Both the position numbers and the translations under genes were made by a program. 64,000 nt of DNA from Deltaproteobacteria bacterium. Lineage in GTDB: Bacteria; Myxococcota_A; UBA796; CAJQPC01. Position 1 is the stretch's first letter. Each line of letters begins with the position of its first letter. The DNA lies in the NCBI GenBank assembly GCA_016717595.1, contig JADKFE010000004.1, positions 124,001 through 188,000 on the forward strand, read 5' to 3'. The notes beneath the pieces are model-generated. The model was not told the DNA's origin and searched no databases. It saw only the letters and a program-made list of their open reading frames with translations. Positions 35,671 through 43,641 of the stretch are shown here, piece after piece.

Positions 35671-37461
35671 GTGTTGCACCGCTCCTCTGCGCTCATCGCG
35701 CTCGTCCTCTCTGGCTGCTACGTCACCCCTGGCGAAGAGATCTGCTCGTCCAACCCGCTCCCCGAGCCGGTGGAGACCGAGTGTGATGACGCCGACGATC
35801 TCGACAACGACGACATCACCGACTGTGATGACACCGACATCGACGGCGACGGCCTACGCAACATCTGGGACTGCTCGCCCCGCGACCCCACCCTAGATGA
35901 CCCGCACACCGGCGGTCGCTGCGAAGACCCGAACGATCGTGACGACGGCGATCTCATCGTGCCCCTGGGCACCTCATTAGAGTGGGATCCCCCCAACACC
36001 ACCCTACGCTCTGACGCCAACCGGGGCAGCGACTCCCTGAGCGTCGCCTCTGGCGCGGCGTTCAACGAGGGTGATGAGATCCTGATCCTCAACCAGCAGG
36101 GCGAAGACGCGGGCACCTATGAGGTCGTGCTCGTGGCCAAGGCCACCTCAAACACCCTCACCATCGAGCCCCCCCTGGCGCACGCCTATGACAGCGACGA
36201 TCTGGTGCGTGTGCAGCGTGTGCCGCACTATGACAGCGTCACCGTCGAAGGCACCCTCGTCACTCCCGCCTGGGACCCTGAGATCGGCGGCGGCGTGTTG
36301 ATGTTCCGCGTGTGTGGTGAGGTGTCTGTGTCAGGTCGCATCGACATGGACGGCCTCGGCTTCGCGGGCGGTCAAGGTGTGTCGGGCAACGACAACCTCC
36401 CCACCACAGGCGAGTCGTGGAATGGTCCCTCCGTTCACCCCGAGAACGCGGCCGACGAGACTGAAGAGTATGAGGTGGGCGCCCGAAACGGCGGCGGCGG
36501 CGGCGCGCCCGTGGGCGACGTAGACGCCCTTCGTGACCAGAACGCTGGCGGCGCGGGCGGCAGCTTGGCCACCGTCGGCGAGTACTCCTACAGCAGCGAC
36601 GGCGAGAAGTACGCCCAGCCGGGCATGGAGCAGGGCACCCCTGAGCTCGACGTCTGGTACATGGGCTCTGGCGGCGGCGCGGGCGCTCCTGACCGTGAAG
36701 AGGACGGCGACTCCGCGCTGAACGTGAGCGGCAATGGCGGCCCCGGCGGCGGGCTCGTGGCGATCTTCGCCAAGGAGCGCATTGGCGTCCCCGGCGGCAT
36801 CACCGCCAAGGGCCAACGTGGTCAAGACGCCCAGAGCCAGCTCGGCGACGTCGATGGTTTCCCCATCGGCGGTGAGCCCGGCGGCGGCGGCGGCGGCTCC
36901 GGCGGCACGATGATGATCGTGTCCGACATCGTGCAGATCACCGCGGTCGGTGACAACGAGGGCCTGTCTGTGCGCTGGGGCGAGGGCGGCTGGCCCGCGT
37001 CCGGCGGTGTTGTCGTCGAGAGTGACGTGGTGCGCGGCGGGCTTGGCGGCTACGGCTACCTCCGCATCGACGCGGCGACCTTGGAGACCCCGGGCAACGT
37101 CGACACGGCGAACAATGGCCCTCACCTCGGTGACATCACCCAGTGGTGCTGGGAGAGCGAGGAGCTGCCCGAGCGCCCATGCTACACAGATGACGACGGC
37201 GACGGCGTCGTGGCGTGGGAGTGTGGCGGCGGTGACTGCGATGACTCCGACGCGTCCATCAACCCCGATGGCGAAGAGGTCGTCGGTGACGGCATCGACC
37301 AGAACTGCGACGGTGAAGACCGCTGTGATCTGGACGGCTGGTATCAGGGTGGCATGAAGACCGGGAGCTGCTCTGTCGAGAGTGGCGCTGGCGCTGGCGC
37401 GACGCTCGCGCTGGGCATCGGACTGTCGATGCTCCGCCGCCGCCGCAGCCGCAGCGCGTAG
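35671..37461 (+). CDS. Gly-rich surface lipoprotein with MopE motif and C-terminal Arg-tailed helix
   Basis: 596 aa. GTG start at 35671 is chosen because GGAGG lies five bases upstream; it gives a lipobox signal (LHRSSALIALVLSGC). Next come acidic DDxDxDDIxDCDDTD segments, a beta-rich middle with very Gly-rich loops (NGGGGGAPVGD, GEPGGGGGGSGGTMMIV), and a MopE-like Ca-type motif (DGDGVVAW, DCDDSDASINPDGEEVVGDG). The end is a Cys, a hydrophobic helix (AGATLALGIGLSML) and RRRRSR, as in MYXO-CTERM-type anchors. Probably displayed at the cell surface; ligand unknown. Confidence 0.78.
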   Translation: MLHRSSALIALVLSGCYVTPGEEICSSNPLPEPVETECDDADDLDNDDITDCDDTDIDGDGLRNIWDCSPRDPTLDDPHTGGRCEDPNDRDDGDLIVPLGTSLEWDPPNTTLRSDANRGSDSLSVASGAAFNEGDEILILNQQGEDAGTYEVVLVAKATSNTLTIEPPLAHAYDSDDLVRVQRVPHYDSVTVEGTLVTPAWDPEIGGGVLMFRVCGEVSVSGRIDMDGLGFAGGQGVSGNDNLPTTGESWNGPSVHPENAADETEEYEVGARNGGGGGAPVGDVDALRDQNAGGAGGSLATVGEYSYSSDGEKYAQPGMEQGTPELDVWYMGSGGGAGAPDREEDGDSALNVSGNGGPGGGLVAIFAKERIGVPGGITAKGQRGQDAQSQLGDVDGFPIGGEPGGGGGGSGGTMMIVSDIVQITAVGDNEGLSVRWGEGGWPASGGVVVESDVVRGGLGGYGYLRIDAATLETPGNVDTANNGPHLGDITQWCWESEELPERPCYTDDDGDGVVAWECGGGDCDDSDASINPDGEEVVGDGIDQNCDGEDRCDLDGWYQGGMKTGSCSVESGAGAGATLALGIGLSMLRRRRSRSA

Positions 37462-37476
37462 GCGCCGCGACTCATC

Positions 37477-37504
37477 GGCGTCTGGGCTAACCCGCACAGA
37501 CGCC
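37477..37504 (+). terminator. Hairpin upstream of the large OmpA-like gene
   Basis: GGCGTCTG and CAGACGCC form a perfect 8-bp stem with a 12-nt loop, 23 bp before the next start codon. There is no T run. Confidence 0.45.
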
Positions 37505-37526
37505 AACCCCTCTCGGAGACATCAAG

Positions 37527-39425
37527 ATGACCCCCATGTTCACGCTGCTCTCGATCCTGCTTCCTAGCGCGCTCGCCGCCGAACCCTACAACGCCCACGG
37601 CTTCCGCTTGGTGCCAAGCGATGGAGATCTGCACGATCCTCTCGGAATGTGGCGTCCAGAGCTACAGATTCCGCGCTCCTTCGGCCTCACCGTTCTGGCG
37701 GAGTACGCCAAAGAGCCCCTGGTTCGTTATTCCTACACAGACAACGGGCTCGTGGGCGAGCCCGTCATCGACAACCTCTTCGGCCTCAACATCGGCGGGG
37801 CCTACGCGCTCAGCCGCCGCATGGCCCTGACCCTCTCCATGCCCGTGTGGGCCAACGTGCAGGCCTCCGACGGAGAGAACTACGCCGCCCTCGGTGACAT
37901 CCGCTTCGCCGCGCCCATCGGCCTGATCATGCCGATGAACATGGACGGCGAGAATGAGCCCCTGGACTCGTTCGGGTTCCGGCTCAGCGTCGTGCCCTTC
38001 GTGAACCTCCCCTCTGGAAACGAGGATCTCTTCTTGGGCTCCGGCGGCTTCGGCGGCGGTGGGCTCCTCGCGGCGGGCCTCGGCGGCGAGCGGATGCAGG
38101 TCTACGCGAACGCCGGCGTCGAGATGACGCCCCAGGTGACTGAGCTCGCCAACTTGAACGGCGGCACCTTCCTCAAGGCCAACCTGGGCACGAGCTACGC
38201 CCTGAGTGAGACCTTCGCCGTTCGCGCCGAGGCGTCGCTGAACGCGGCGCTCGCGCCGAACGACGTGGCCTACACCGAGGCCCCCGCCGAGGCGATCCTG
38301 AGCCTTCGGTACCGCAACCGAGGGGCGCTGTCGTTCACCGCGGGCGGCGCCACGGCGCTCACCCCCGGCGCGGGCGCGGCCAGATACCGGGCCTTCGCGG
38401 GCGCGGGCTGGACCTTCGGAAAACCGGACGAGGTCGTCGCGGCCCCAGAGCCCCTCGCGCCGTGTGAGCTGAACGTGCTCGTGCAAGACGCTGAGGGCAA
38501 GCCCATCAACAACGCCCAGGTCACCGCGGACAACCGCGTCGTGACCACCGGCGGCAACGGCCAGGCGGGGTTTGAGGACTGCACCTTGGGCATGAGCCAG
38601 CCGATCACCGTCATGGCCCAGGACTACTTGAACGGCAGCTCCCCCGGCTTTGAGCTCCAGCGTGGGCCCAACGAGCGGGTGATCGTGCTTCAAGAGAAGA
38701 ACGCCCGGCTCAAGGTCATCGTGCTCGACGAGAAGGGCGCGCCGCACGACTCGCGCATCCGGTTCTTGGAGGGCCCGACCAACCAGCCCGTCACCCAGAT
38801 CGGCCCCGACGGCGAAGAGACCATCGTGCTGATGCCTGGCGACTGGACCGTGCTCGTCTCATCGCCCACCCATGTGCCCCAAGAGGCCAAGGTCAGCCTC
38901 GATCCGGGCGAGTTTGAGACGCTCACCTTCCGCTTCACCGCCGACAAGCCGATGAAGGTCTGCGAAGAGACCGTCGTGCTGCACGACATCAACTTCGACT
39001 TCGACATCGACACGCCCATGGCGGAGTCCTTGCCGATCCTCAAGAACGTCGCGGTGTCGCTGAAGGACTGCCCCGATGTGTACGTCGAGATCGGCGGCCA
39101 CACGGACTCCAAGGGCTCGGATGAGTACAACCTCAGCCTGAGCGAGCGGCGCATGAACTCCGTGAAGCAGATCTTGATCGGCTACGGGATCAACGAAAAA
39201 CGTATGACCGCGAAGGGCTACGGCGAAGGGAAGCCGATGACCACAAACAACACCGACGAGGGCCGCGCGCTCAACCGTCGCGTCGAGTTTGTGCCCCAGC
39301 TCAGCCCCCAAGACGCCAAGGATCTGCAGAAGGCCGAGGACAAAGAGAAGAAGGCTGAAGACAAGGCGACTGACAAGGCCGAGAAGGCCGACGACAAGGC
39401 GAAGAAGGCTCCCCCGAGCCCCTGA
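37527..39425 (+). CDS. Large OmpA-family outer membrane protein with carboxypeptidase-regulatory-like domains
   Basis: 632 aa. Signal peptide MFTLLSILLPSALAA, then a ~290-residue barrel-like domain (LNIGGAYALSRRMALTLSMPVW). Two Ig/CarboxypepD_reg-like repeats follow (LNVLVQDAEGKPINNAQVTA; LKVIVLDEKGAPHDSRIRFL), and a canonical OmpA domain near residues 480-590 (INFDFDIDTPM, EIGGHTDSKGSDEYNLSLSERR, LNRRVEFVP). The last ~40 residues are a Lys/Asp/Ala-rich repeat tail (EKKAEDKATDKAEKADDKAK). The intact GHTDSKGS loop should bind peptidoglycan. A strong terminator follows. Confidence 0.88.
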   Translation: MTPMFTLLSILLPSALAAEPYNAHGFRLVPSDGDLHDPLGMWRPELQIPRSFGLTVLAEYAKEPLVRYSYTDNGLVGEPVIDNLFGLNIGGAYALSRRMALTLSMPVWANVQASDGENYAALGDIRFAAPIGLIMPMNMDGENEPLDSFGFRLSVVPFVNLPSGNEDLFLGSGGFGGGGLLAAGLGGERMQVYANAGVEMTPQVTELANLNGGTFLKANLGTSYALSETFAVRAEASLNAALAPNDVAYTEAPAEAILSLRYRNRGALSFTAGGATALTPGAGAARYRAFAGAGWTFGKPDEVVAAPEPLAPCELNVLVQDAEGKPINNAQVTADNRVVTTGGNGQAGFEDCTLGMSQPITVMAQDYLNGSSPGFELQRGPNERVIVLQEKNARLKVIVLDEKGAPHDSRIRFLEGPTNQPVTQIGPDGEETIVLMPGDWTVLVSSPTHVPQEAKVSLDPGEFETLTFRFTADKPMKVCEETVVLHDINFDFDIDTPMAESLPILKNVAVSLKDCPDVYVEIGGHTDSKGSDEYNLSLSERRMNSVKQILIGYGINEKRMTAKGYGEGKPMTTNNTDEGRALNRRVEFVPQLSPQDAKDLQKAEDKEKKAEDKATDKAEKADDKAKKAPPSP

Positions 39426-39761
39426 CCACCTTCGGTCAAACCACTCGCAGTAGATCCAAGATCTAGAGCTTCAACACACGCCAGGCGCTACAATAGCGCC
39501 TGGCGTCTTTTTGTGTCGCGTCACGCTACGCTGACGCGACAACCTCCCGACAGAATCAGCCCGTTTGAGACGCGAATTTTCCTGCACCGCGTCCCCCCGC
39601 TGTTATAGAGTAATTGTCGAAGGGATGAGCCCTTCGTGGAGCGCCTCTCAGGCGCCTCTGCCCAGCTTCAAGCTCGGCGGTGTACCGGAGGCGGACATCA
39701 TTCTGGACCACGCACACTCTGCGTAGTCCGAACGGTCTCTGCCCCATTCTAGGAGTGAGTG
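39426..39761. other. 336-bp gap between OmpA-like and DUF4382-like genes
   Basis: Holds the strong terminator at 39478-39512, a small inverted repeat GAAGGG-atgag-CCCTTC at about 39619-39635, and a TGTTATAGA box at about 39600-39608 that may be a -10. No gene is seen. Confidence 0.5.
39478..39512 (+). terminator. Strong intrinsic terminator
   Basis: Perfect 13-bp stem ACGCCAGGCGCTA/TAGCGCCTGGCGT with a 3-nt loop, then C and five T. It ends the OmpA-like transcript. Confidence 0.93.
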
Positions 39762-40334
39762 ATGACCCACCTCAAGTTCGTTCTCTCTGCCCTCGTGACC
39801 GCGGCCTTCATCGGCTGCAATGAGCCCATCGACGTCAAGGACATCCCCGATGACGCGATCACCGGCCCCCTCACCGTCGACATCGGCGGCGACGCCACCC
39901 GCGACGGCGGCAACCTCGGCGCCGTTCCCGACACGGTTGACTCGATCTTCCTCCGCCTCGACGAGGTCTCTATCAACCACGAGACCGAGGGTTGGGTGTT
40001 CATCGACGCCGGTCGCCAAGACATCGACCTGATGGCCGAGCGTGACGGCGGCTCGGTGCAGGTGGGCGAAGGTGACGTCTACATCGGCAACTACGACTTG
40101 CTTCGCTTGTCGATCACCGACGCCTGGATCATCGTGGACGGCGTGGAGCTAGACCTCATCATCGGCAACGGCGTCGCCCTGACCGACGGCCTCGACATCA
40201 CCGTCGCCATGGACGTGAACGAGAGCACCAGCACCGCGGTGTGGGTGGGTTGGGACCTCGACAACACGCTCTCCGTGGACGGCGACGTGTGGACCCTGGG
40301 CACGGACGTGAACGCCACCGTCAACGTCGAGTGA
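39762..40334 (+). CDS. DUF4382-like lipoprotein
   Basis: 190 aa. Lipobox signal MTHLKFVLSALVTAAFIGC. The body matches the DUF4382 pattern: a domain that starts with a VDSIFLRLDEVSINHETEGW strand pair, then FIDAGRQDIDLMAE and YIGNYDLLRLSITDAWIIVDG. Function unknown; probably an acidic beta-sandwich in the envelope. ATG at 39762 is preferred to GTG 39759 because AGGAG ends six bases upstream. Followed by three tandem hairpins. Confidence 0.72.
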   Translation: MTHLKFVLSALVTAAFIGCNEPIDVKDIPDDAITGPLTVDIGGDATRDGGNLGAVPDTVDSIFLRLDEVSINHETEGWVFIDAGRQDIDLMAERDGGSVQVGEGDVYIGNYDLLRLSITDAWIIVDGVELDLIIGNGVALTDGLDITVAMDVNESTSTAVWVGWDLDNTLSVDGDVWTLGTDVNATVNVE

Positions 40335-40340
40335 TCTGAC

Positions 40341-40410
40341 CGGGTCGATAGACCCGTCGGGAGGGGGCGGCCCGCGCCCCCTCCCCGCGCCGCGATCCCC
40401 ATCGCGGCGC
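40341..40410 (+). terminator. Three perfect hairpins in tandem
   Basis: Hairpin 1 at 40341-40356: CGGGTC-gata-GACCCG. Hairpin 2 at 40359-40385: GGGAGGGGGCG with CGCCCCCTCCC, loop gcccg. Hairpin 3 at 40387-40410: GCGCCGCGAT-cccc-ATCGCGGCGC. They are separated by only 2 and 1 bases and none has a T run. They fill the whole gap between the DUF4382-like gene and the stress operon. Could be a terminator block, an RNA-processing or stability element, or a leader. Confidence 0.75.
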
Positions 40411-40441
40411 ACACCCCGCACAAACATGAGCAGGGCGTATC

Positions 40442-40858
40442 ATGGCTCAACAAGAACTTAGCGTCAGTCAGATCATCTCCCGCGTCGTGGACGCCCTCGG
40501 CGCGCAGCTTGAGCTTCAGGCCGAGCTGTTTAAGGCCGAGCTGTCCCAAGGGATGAGCACCCTCGCTCAAGACCTCCTGCCGATGGCGCTGGCCGGCGCC
40601 TTCTTTGGCTTGGGCTACACCCTCGCCTCCGTCGGCTTCGTCCTCGCGTTGGCCAAGACGATCGGCCTCTGGGGCGGGTTCTTGTTGGTCGGCGCGCTGA
40701 ATCTGCTCATGGGTGGGCTCATCTTTCAGCGGGTCGGGAGCCGCGTTCAAGCGCGCCAAGCCCTGAGCGACGGAGAGCAGGTTGACCCGGCGACCGCGGA
40801 GACCCTCCCCGGCCGCGACACCTACTCAACACACACGGGGACCCCCAATGTCCGGTGA
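40442..40858 (+). CDS. Phage holin superfamily III/YqjE-like membrane protein
   Basis: 138 aa. An amphipathic N-terminal helix (ISRVVDALGAQLELQAELFKAEL) is followed by two transmembrane helices (about residues 45-75 and 80-100), the Phage_holin_3_6/YqjE layout. The C-terminal tail is short and polar. These are stress- or envelope-associated proteins, not lytic holins. First gene of a six-gene operon of tiny membrane/stress proteins; its last codons overlap the next start. Confidence 0.72.
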   Translation: MAQQELSVSQIISRVVDALGAQLELQAELFKAELSQGMSTLAQDLLPMALAGAFFGLGYTLASVGFVLALAKTIGLWGGFLLVGALNLLMGGLIFQRVGSRVQARQALSDGEQVDPATAETLPGRDTYSTHTGTPNVR

Positions 40859-41075
40859 TCACAGCGTCATGGTCCGTGTGTCGCCCCAAGCGCGCCGCGT
40901 CGAGGACGCCCGAGCGCGGCTGCGGCAGGCCCAGGCCAACACCCAGGTGGTGCTCAACACGCTGCACGTCGAGATCGAAGAGCAGCTTGACTGGCGCACA
41001 TGGGTGCGGGCTCGTCCGGCCACCGTTCTGATCTCGGCGTTCTTCTTAGGCTTTCTCATTGGAAGCCGGCGCTGA
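40848..41075 (+). CDS. Small DUF883/DUF3618-like membrane protein
   Basis: 75 aa. A coiled N-terminal helix (RRVEDARARLRQAQANTQVV) and a C-terminal WVRARPATVLISAFFLGFLIGSRR, which is the glycine-zipper-like anchor seen in ElaB/YqjD-type ribosome- and membrane-associated stress proteins. Starts 11 bp inside the upstream gene. Confidence 0.62.
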   Translation: MSGDHSVMVRVSPQARRVEDARARLRQAQANTQVVLNTLHVEIEEQLDWRTWVRARPATVLISAFFLGFLIGSRR

Positions 41076-41112
41076 CCGCCGCGGAACTTCACCCACAAAA
41101 AATGGAGCGCCC

Positions 41113-41313
41113 ATGAGCACATCCCAAGGGATTCCACAGGAGAACCACCAGCGTCCGTATGACGCGATGAGCCCTCACATGCAAGAGGCCGAGGAGGTGC
41201 TCGGGGACATCAACACCCGCGCCCTCGCGTTCATCCGCGCTCGGCCAGGCGCCTGTGTGCTGGGGGCGATCACCCTGGGCTTCCTCATCGGCAAGCTCGC
41301 CTCACGGAGCTGA
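41113..41313 (+). CDS. Small DUF883-like membrane protein
   Basis: 66 aa. Polar N-terminus, then ALAFIRARPGACVLGAITLGFLIGKLASRS, the same RARP...GFLIG anchor as its upstream neighbour, so the two are probably paralogues. Very likely cotranscribed. Confidence 0.6.
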   Translation: MSTSQGIPQENHQRPYDAMSPHMQEAEEVLGDINTRALAFIRARPGACVLGAITLGFLIGKLASRS

Positions 41314-41317
41314 GCGA

Positions 41318-41599
41318 ATGGACAATCAACCACAACGCTACGCGGTCACCCTGTCCCAGCGGGCGATGGCGCACCCTTACCAGACGCTCCTGATCGCCGC
41401 GGGCGTCGGCTATGTGCTCGGCGGCGGTCTGTTCACACGCCTCACCATGAGCATGCTCCGCGCAGGTGTTCGGATGGGCGCTCTGCCCTTGGTCCGCCGC
41501 GCGCTGCTCGACGCCGCCGAGGTCGCCCTGGCGCTCCCCGCTCAGAGCCGCCCTTCACAGAACTTTCAGTCTCGACCCGATCACAAACCGCTCAACTAA
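41318..41599 (+). CDS. Small membrane protein of the stress operon
   Basis: 93 aa. One hydrophobic segment (YQTLLIAAGVGYVLGGGLFTRL) at about residues 21-42 with a glycine-rich turn, then an amphipathic helix and a polar tail. No named family. Starts 4 bp after the preceding stop. Confidence 0.55.
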   Translation: MDNQPQRYAVTLSQRAMAHPYQTLLIAAGVGYVLGGGLFTRLTMSMLRAGVRMGALPLVRRALLDAAEVALALPAQSRPSQNFQSRPDHKPLN

Positions 41600-41612
41600 C
41601 AACGGAGAATCT

Positions 41613-41918
41613 ATGACTCTCGACAAAATGAAGAGCCTCGACAAGGACGATGTCCTCCAGCTCCTCGGCCTGGAGACTCGCCGCACGAACATGGACTACA
41701 TCGTCCCCAGCCTCGCCATCCTCGGCGTTGGCCTGCTCGTCGGCACCGGCATCGGCCTGCTCGTCGCGCCCCGCCCCGGGCGTGAGCTTCGTGAGGACCT
41801 CGCCAAGCGCATTCAGGACATGCCTGAGCAGATGAGCGCGCTCCCCAAGAAGGCCACGGACGCGTTTCACCGCGCCTCCGAGCAGATCAGCGACCACGTC
41901 GAAGACCGGAAGGCCTGA
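41613..41918 (+). CDS. YtxH-domain membrane protein
   Basis: 101 aa. A transmembrane helix (VPSLAILGVGLLVGTGIGLLVAPRPGRELREDL) carries the YtxH hallmark G-x-G-x-L-x-APxxGxxxR at about residues 33-60, followed by a charged helix. YtxH proteins are small general-stress membrane proteins. A GGAG site precedes the ATG at 41613; 1 bp separates it from the csbD-like gene. Confidence 0.75.
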   Translation: MTLDKMKSLDKDDVLQLLGLETRRTNMDYIVPSLAILGVGLLVGTGIGLLVAPRPGRELREDLAKRIQDMPEQMSALPKKATDAFHRASEQISDHVEDRKA

Positions 41919-41919
41919 C

Positions 41920-42228
41920 ATGACCAAAAAAGATGGCAGCACCAGCCGCGCCGGTGGGCTGCTCGAAGAGGTCGGTGGCACGATCAAAGAGAACATGGGA
42001 CAGCTCATCGGCAATGAGCAGATGGAGCTAGAGGGCCGGGCCAAGGTCCTGGAGGGCCAGGCCCACCAGGAGCTCGCCAAGGCCAAGGCCCGCGTCAAAG
42101 GCGCCGCAGAAGAGCTGACCGGCGAGGCCAAGGGCCACGTCGGCAAGATCCTCGACAACGAGCAGATGCAGGTCGAGGGCAAGCTCGGCGCCATGAAGGG
42201 CCAGGCCCGCCAGAAGCTCAACGAGTAG
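41920..42228 (+). CDS. CsbD-family stress protein (two CsbD-like repeats)
   Basis: 102 aa, soluble, Lys/Glu/Gly-rich. Two tandem copies of the CsbD pattern are visible: GTIKENMGQLIGNEQMELEG at about residues 20-39 and HVGKILDNEQMQVEGKLGAM at about residues 75-94. CsbD proteins are induced in general stress in several bacteria. Last gene of the operon; convergent with the sigma-factor gene. Confidence 0.82.
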   Translation: MTKKDGSTSRAGGLLEEVGGTIKENMGQLIGNEQMELEGRAKVLEGQAHQELAKAKARVKGAAEELTGEAKGHVGKILDNEQMQVEGKLGAMKGQARQKLNE

Positions 42229-42236
42229 CGCGAAGC

Positions 42237-43253
42237 TCAGCCGCGATGCTCCATCTGTGAGCGTCGCGGCGCAGCGCCCTGCGTGGTGAGCATCCGGTGG
42301 AGCCGACGTAAGGCGCCCAGCTCCGCCACCCGAACACGCTCGCGGGACATGCTCATCAGCCCACCGATCTCCACCCGGGTGAGGACGGGGGTCTCATTTA
42401 GACCAAAATGATTGGTCAAGATGAATCGTTCTGATGGGTTTAGTGTCGCGTCGAACCCCTCGCTGAGCTTCCGCAGGAGCTGGGTGCGGCTCACGACGGC
42501 ATCCTGGCGGGTCTCGGCCTCATCCTCGCTCACGAGATGGTCCAGCACGCCGTGCCCGTCGGCGTCCAGTTGATCCAAATTGACCGCCGCGCCGAGGCCG
42601 AGCAGCAGCTCGACACGCTTCGGCCGAAAGCCCACCTGGGTCGCCAGCGCGCCACGATCCGCGCTGAGGCCCGCCCAACCGAGCTCCTCTGCGGCGTGGC
42701 TGAGGTTTCGACGCTGCTCGACCACGCCGCTCGGCAGACGCACGAGGCGGCTCGCGTTCTCGATGGCCCGGGACATGTGCGCCCGCACCCACCAACGCGC
42801 GTAGGTGGAGAAGCGCAGGCCACGCTGGGGCTCGAAGCGTCGCGCGGCGTAGAGCAGGCCGATGAAGCCCTCTTGGGTGAGCTCGTCCTCGTCGAGGTAG
42901 GGCGAGACGAGCTTCCGCGCCTCGCCGGTGGAGATGCGCTGGGCGGACATCGCCAGCTCCCAAGCCAGCTCCTCCGACCGCCGCCAGGCGACCATGGCCC
43001 GCGCGGCCCGGGTGCGAAGCTCAGGGCGTCGTGTCGCGGCCTCTCGTGTGGCCTGCACCGCCGCCGCGATGCGCCCGACCGCCGCGGCGCGGGTGCGCTC
43101 GGCCCGGGCGGGCACGGCGCGCAGGATTCGTTGGGCGACATCGACCCCAGCGAGCTCCAGCAGGGCGCGGCCCTCGGCGGCGCGGATCGCGTGCGCTACC
43201 TGACTCTCGGCCTCGAAGGTCCAGACGGTGTTGAGGATGACGGTGTTGAGCAC
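42237..43253 (-). CDS. Sigma-70-family RNA polymerase sigma factor (RpoD/SigA-like)
   Basis: 338 aa. Region 2 is clear: SPYLDEDELTQEGFIGLLYAARRFEPQRGLRFSTYARWWVRAHMSRAIEN at about residues 125-175. The region 3 start (RLVRLPSGVVEQRRNLSHA) and a region 4 HTH (FGLNETPVLTRVEIGGLMSMSRERVRVAELGALRRLHR) are also present. It is an alternative, group 2/3-like factor with an unusual ~100-aa N-terminal extension. GTG at 43253 is chosen from AGGAG upstream. A sigma-54-type promoter lies ~85 bp upstream on the same strand, placing one sigma factor under another. Confidence 0.85.
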   Translation of the reverse strand: MLNTVILNTVWTFEAESQVAHAIRAAEGRALLELAGVDVAQRILRAVPARAERTRAAAVGRIAAAVQATREAATRRPELRTRAARAMVAWRRSEELAWELAMSAQRISTGEARKLVSPYLDEDELTQEGFIGLLYAARRFEPQRGLRFSTYARWWVRAHMSRAIENASRLVRLPSGVVEQRRNLSHAAEELGWAGLSADRGALATQVGFRPKRVELLLGLGAAVNLDQLDADGHGVLDHLVSEDEAETRQDAVVSRTQLLRKLSEGFDATLNPSERFILTNHFGLNETPVLTRVEIGGLMSMSRERVRVAELGALRRLHRMLTTQGAAPRRSQMEHRG

Positions 43254-43337
43254 TACGACTCTCCTGCGCGCGTCACAGGCGCGCCGCGACGAGGGTGAAG
43301 AAGGGAGACAGGGTCCGTGCGCATGAACCCGAGGCAT

Positions 43338-43352
43338 GCAAGTCTTATGCCA
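43338..43352 (-). promoter_or_regulatory. Sigma-54 (-24/-12) promoter for the sigma-factor gene
   Basis: On the minus strand TGGCAT (43352-43347), AAGAC, then TTGC (43341-43338). The GG-N10-GC spacing is exact; one mismatch (T for C) to TGGCAC. A start near 43326 would leave a leader of about 73 nt to the GTG start. Confidence 0.68.
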
Positions 43353-43427
43353 GAATGTTCAATTACTCCAGAGACGCACCTTCAACCCTCCCCATGCGGT
43401 CGTGAGACGATGTCCCAATCAAGCGAA

Positions 43428-43439
43428 CGTTCGCGAACG
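43428..43439. promoter_or_regulatory. CGTTCGCGAACG palindrome (copy 2)
   Basis: Same 12-bp palindrome as at 32233, here extended leftward by another GCGAA half-site. It lies ~75 bp upstream of the -24 element of the sigma-factor promoter, a usual distance for an activator site. Confidence 0.5.
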
Positions 43440-43534
43440 CGCAGGCCATGATCATACTCCTCAAAAATGCGCTCTGTAGGCACTTTGGACAGCCTCTCCG
43501 CCACGTTCAGGCCCGACGCCTGCGGGAATTTTTT

Positions 43535-43544
43535 GTTCGCGAAC
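43535..43544. promoter_or_regulatory. GTTCGCGAAC palindrome (copy 3)
   Basis: Core 10-bp palindrome, 14 bp upstream of the putative -35 of the FHA-activator gene and 107 bp from copy 2. Confidence 0.45.
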
Positions 43545-43557
43545 GTGAGATGGTCGT

Positions 43558-43586
43558 TTGACCTTTGGTGGTTACATTGATGATAC
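43558..43586 (+). promoter_or_regulatory. Possible sigma-70 promoter of the FHA-activator gene
   Basis: TTGACC at 43558-43563, 17-bp spacer, TGATAC at 43581-43586. Good -35 and spacing, modest -10. Confidence 0.4.
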
Positions 43587-43641
43587 GCCCGTCGCAGCTC
43601 AGGAAAACAGTTCTGCTCTCCCCTACGGTCGAAGGAAATCA

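Larger units (their letters stand above)
43254..43641. other. 388-bp divergent regulatory region between sigma-factor and FHA-activator genes
   Basis: No gene is seen. It contains the sigma-54 promoter at 43338-43352 (minus strand), two GTTCGCGAAC palindromes, and a possible sigma-70 promoter toward the right. Confidence 0.6.

Noticed and set aside
40442..40858. Prophage holin
   Set aside because: YqjE-type holin-III proteins are common chromosomal stress proteins; no other phage gene is nearby.
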